A DNA stretch of 64,000 bases from Bacteroidota bacterium (GTDB taxonomy: Bacteria > Bacteroidota > Bacteroidia > UKL13-3), in contig JAZKBU010000007.1 in NCBI GenBank assembly GCA_040388375.1, forward strand, positions 150,403 through 214,402, written 5' to 3'. Of this stretch, positions 63,173-64,000 are shown one piece after another. The position numbers and the translations under genes are program-made. The notes beneath the pieces are model-generated. The model was not told where the DNA came from. It saw nothing but the letters and a program-made list of their open reading frames with translations, and made no database searches. Every line of letters starts with the position of its first letter. The first letter of the stretch is position 1.

Positions 63173-63469
63173 ATGTTAATGCATATTTTCGCACTATTTT
63201 TCTTTTCAGGATGGACTTTACGTGTCATATTTATCTTATTCTCTGGTTACATTGAATTAAAGTATTCGTTTAATTATCCCAAGAATAAATATAACCGTAT
63301 TAGTATTCGCAAACTGAAGGCTCTAATTAAAAGCAACAAAATAGAAGATAATGGACTTTTGAAATTACTTAATTGGCTTATTTATATTTATTATGCAATG
63401 ATGAGTTTACTCCTATGTTCTTTTATACTAATTATTGGATTTATAGTTTTATGTATAATTATCAGCTAA
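63173..63469 (+). CDS. Two-helix membrane protein, unknown
   Basis: A 98-residue protein with hydrophobic segments at about 3-25 and 66-97 and a basic middle (YPKNKYNRISIRKLKALIKSNK). No family recognised. It is alone on its strand, between a minus-strand methyltransferase unit and a minus-strand outer membrane gene. The charged loop between two helices is coherent with a small inner-membrane protein. Confidence 0.5.
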   Translation: MLMHIFALFFFSGWTLRVIFILFSGYIELKYSFNYPKNKYNRISIRKLKALIKSNKIEDNGLLKLLNWLIYIYYAMMSLLLCSFILIIGFIVLCIIIS

Positions 63470-63504
63470 TATAAAGGAATAAAAATATTTGGTTTGTTTA
63501 CCAC

Positions 63505-64000
63505 TTAATACTTACTAAAGTAGTAGTACAAGCCAATGGTTGGCACTAAGTTTAACCCAACAGTGAACCCGCCACTGGTTGCCTCTAATTTTGGGCTGCT
63601 GTTTCCAATAGGTTCTTGGTTTGCTCTGATAAATGAATAGCTGATCACTTTATTAAATGAAAAATCGAAACCCAATTTAGGGATAATAAAAAAGGTAATG
63701 CCGGGATTTAAACTTGCTTCAAAAACCGAGTTGGTTACTTTAATACTGTCTTTTAGTTGCGATTGTCCAAAAGTTTGTTTGTCATTATAAGTTCCCGAAT
63801 TAAAGTCAAGGTTAAACTGGCTATGAAAATAAATACTTCGCCATATTTCAATGTAATGGCGTACATATAACTTACCTCCGTAATTAAACGCATTGATGTT
63901 TTCAATGGTGTTACCATCAAGGCTTGCGCGTTGTGTTACAAAGCTACTGCCTAAATTTACAGCCACACCGCAAGCCAGTTTATCGTTAATGAAATATGCC
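63505..64000 (-). CDS. Outer membrane beta-barrel protein, C-terminal part (5' end outside window)
   Basis: The reading frame stays open to the right edge of the window (it reads AYFINDKLACGVAVNLGSSF across the edge side), so only the C-terminal ~165 residues are seen. Alternating hydrophobic residues, repeated turns with Asn/Gly/Asp, and the aromatic end LVPTIGLYYYFSKY are typical of the last strands of an eight-to-ten-stranded outer membrane barrel (OmpA/porin-family type). No further function can be read from this part. Confidence 0.75.
   Translation of the reverse strand, partial: AYFINDKLACGVAVNLGSSFVTQRASLDGNTIENINAFNYGGKLYVRHYIEIWRSIYFHSQFNLDFNSGTYNDKQTFGQSQLKDSIKVTNSVFEASLNPGITFFIIPKLGFDFSFNKVISYSFIRANQEPIGNSSPKLEATSGGFTVGLNLVPTIGLYYYFSKY

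Overview
The window is a stretch of an AT-rich Bacteroidota chromosome. The phylum call rests on several independent signs: five secreted proteins end in the type IX secretion sorting domain (Pro-Asn-Pro followed by a G-L/I-Y-x-V/I end), a SusC/SusD pair is present, PorT sits beside ubiE, ribosomal protein S16 has a long Ala/Glu tail, a THX protein gene is present, and several genes have the phylum's -33 TTTG / -7 TAnnTTTG promoter. I cannot place it below phylum level from the sequence alone.

Layout. 1-500: intergenic array of nine near-palindromes at a strict 40-43 bp period. 0.5-1.8 kb: two unknown membrane proteins. 1.9-6.7 kb: class I ribonucleotide reductase operon (nrdB, a four-helix-bundle S23-type gene inserted between long direct repeats, nrdA, thioesterase), preceded by a cobalamin riboswitch. 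6.9-14.2 kb: secreted endonuclease I, a DUF72 protein, a secreted subtilase and an unknown secreted protein. 14.3-22.2 kb: DNA damage and repair block: LexA/UmuD-like repressor divergent from a dinB-dnaE mutasome pair, a nucleoid-associated protein, and exonuclease VII (xseA-xseB). 22.3-28.7 kb: arginase-family enzyme, rpsP-rimM, queA, a small lipoprotein, free-methionine sulfoxide reductase, and a secreted Omp28-like protein. 28.9-32.3 kb: exopolysaccharide operon (sugar transferase, lipoprotein, oxidoreductase). 32.5-42.3 kb: housekeeping genes: pcm, M20 amidohydrolase, tRNA-Leu, THX, a 47-residue membrane protein, mutarotase, dprA, folC, pabC-like, thioredoxin, ubiE, porT, tgt. 42.4-53.1 kb: an alpha-glucan utilisation locus: a four-module glucan-binding-like protein, a GH13 amylase, SusC, SusD and two accessory surface proteins. 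53.1-64 kb: PAP2 phosphatase with an ArnT-like transferase, uvrA, thioesterase, YihY/BrkB protein, gyrB, a methyltransferase in two reading frames, a membrane protein, and a beta-barrel gene cut by the window edge.

How the parts connect. PorT belongs to the secretion machine that should export the five sorting-domain proteins. queA and tgt are both queuosine genes. folC and the pabC-like lyase are both folate genes and converge on each other. The amylase and SusCD form one degradation and uptake system. Most genes are ordinary. The items most worth a second look are the 42-bp palindrome array, the B12 control of nrdBA together with the S23 insertion, the operator and hairpin architecture of the mutasome promoter, the tgt lacking its zinc cysteines, and the two-frame methyltransferase.
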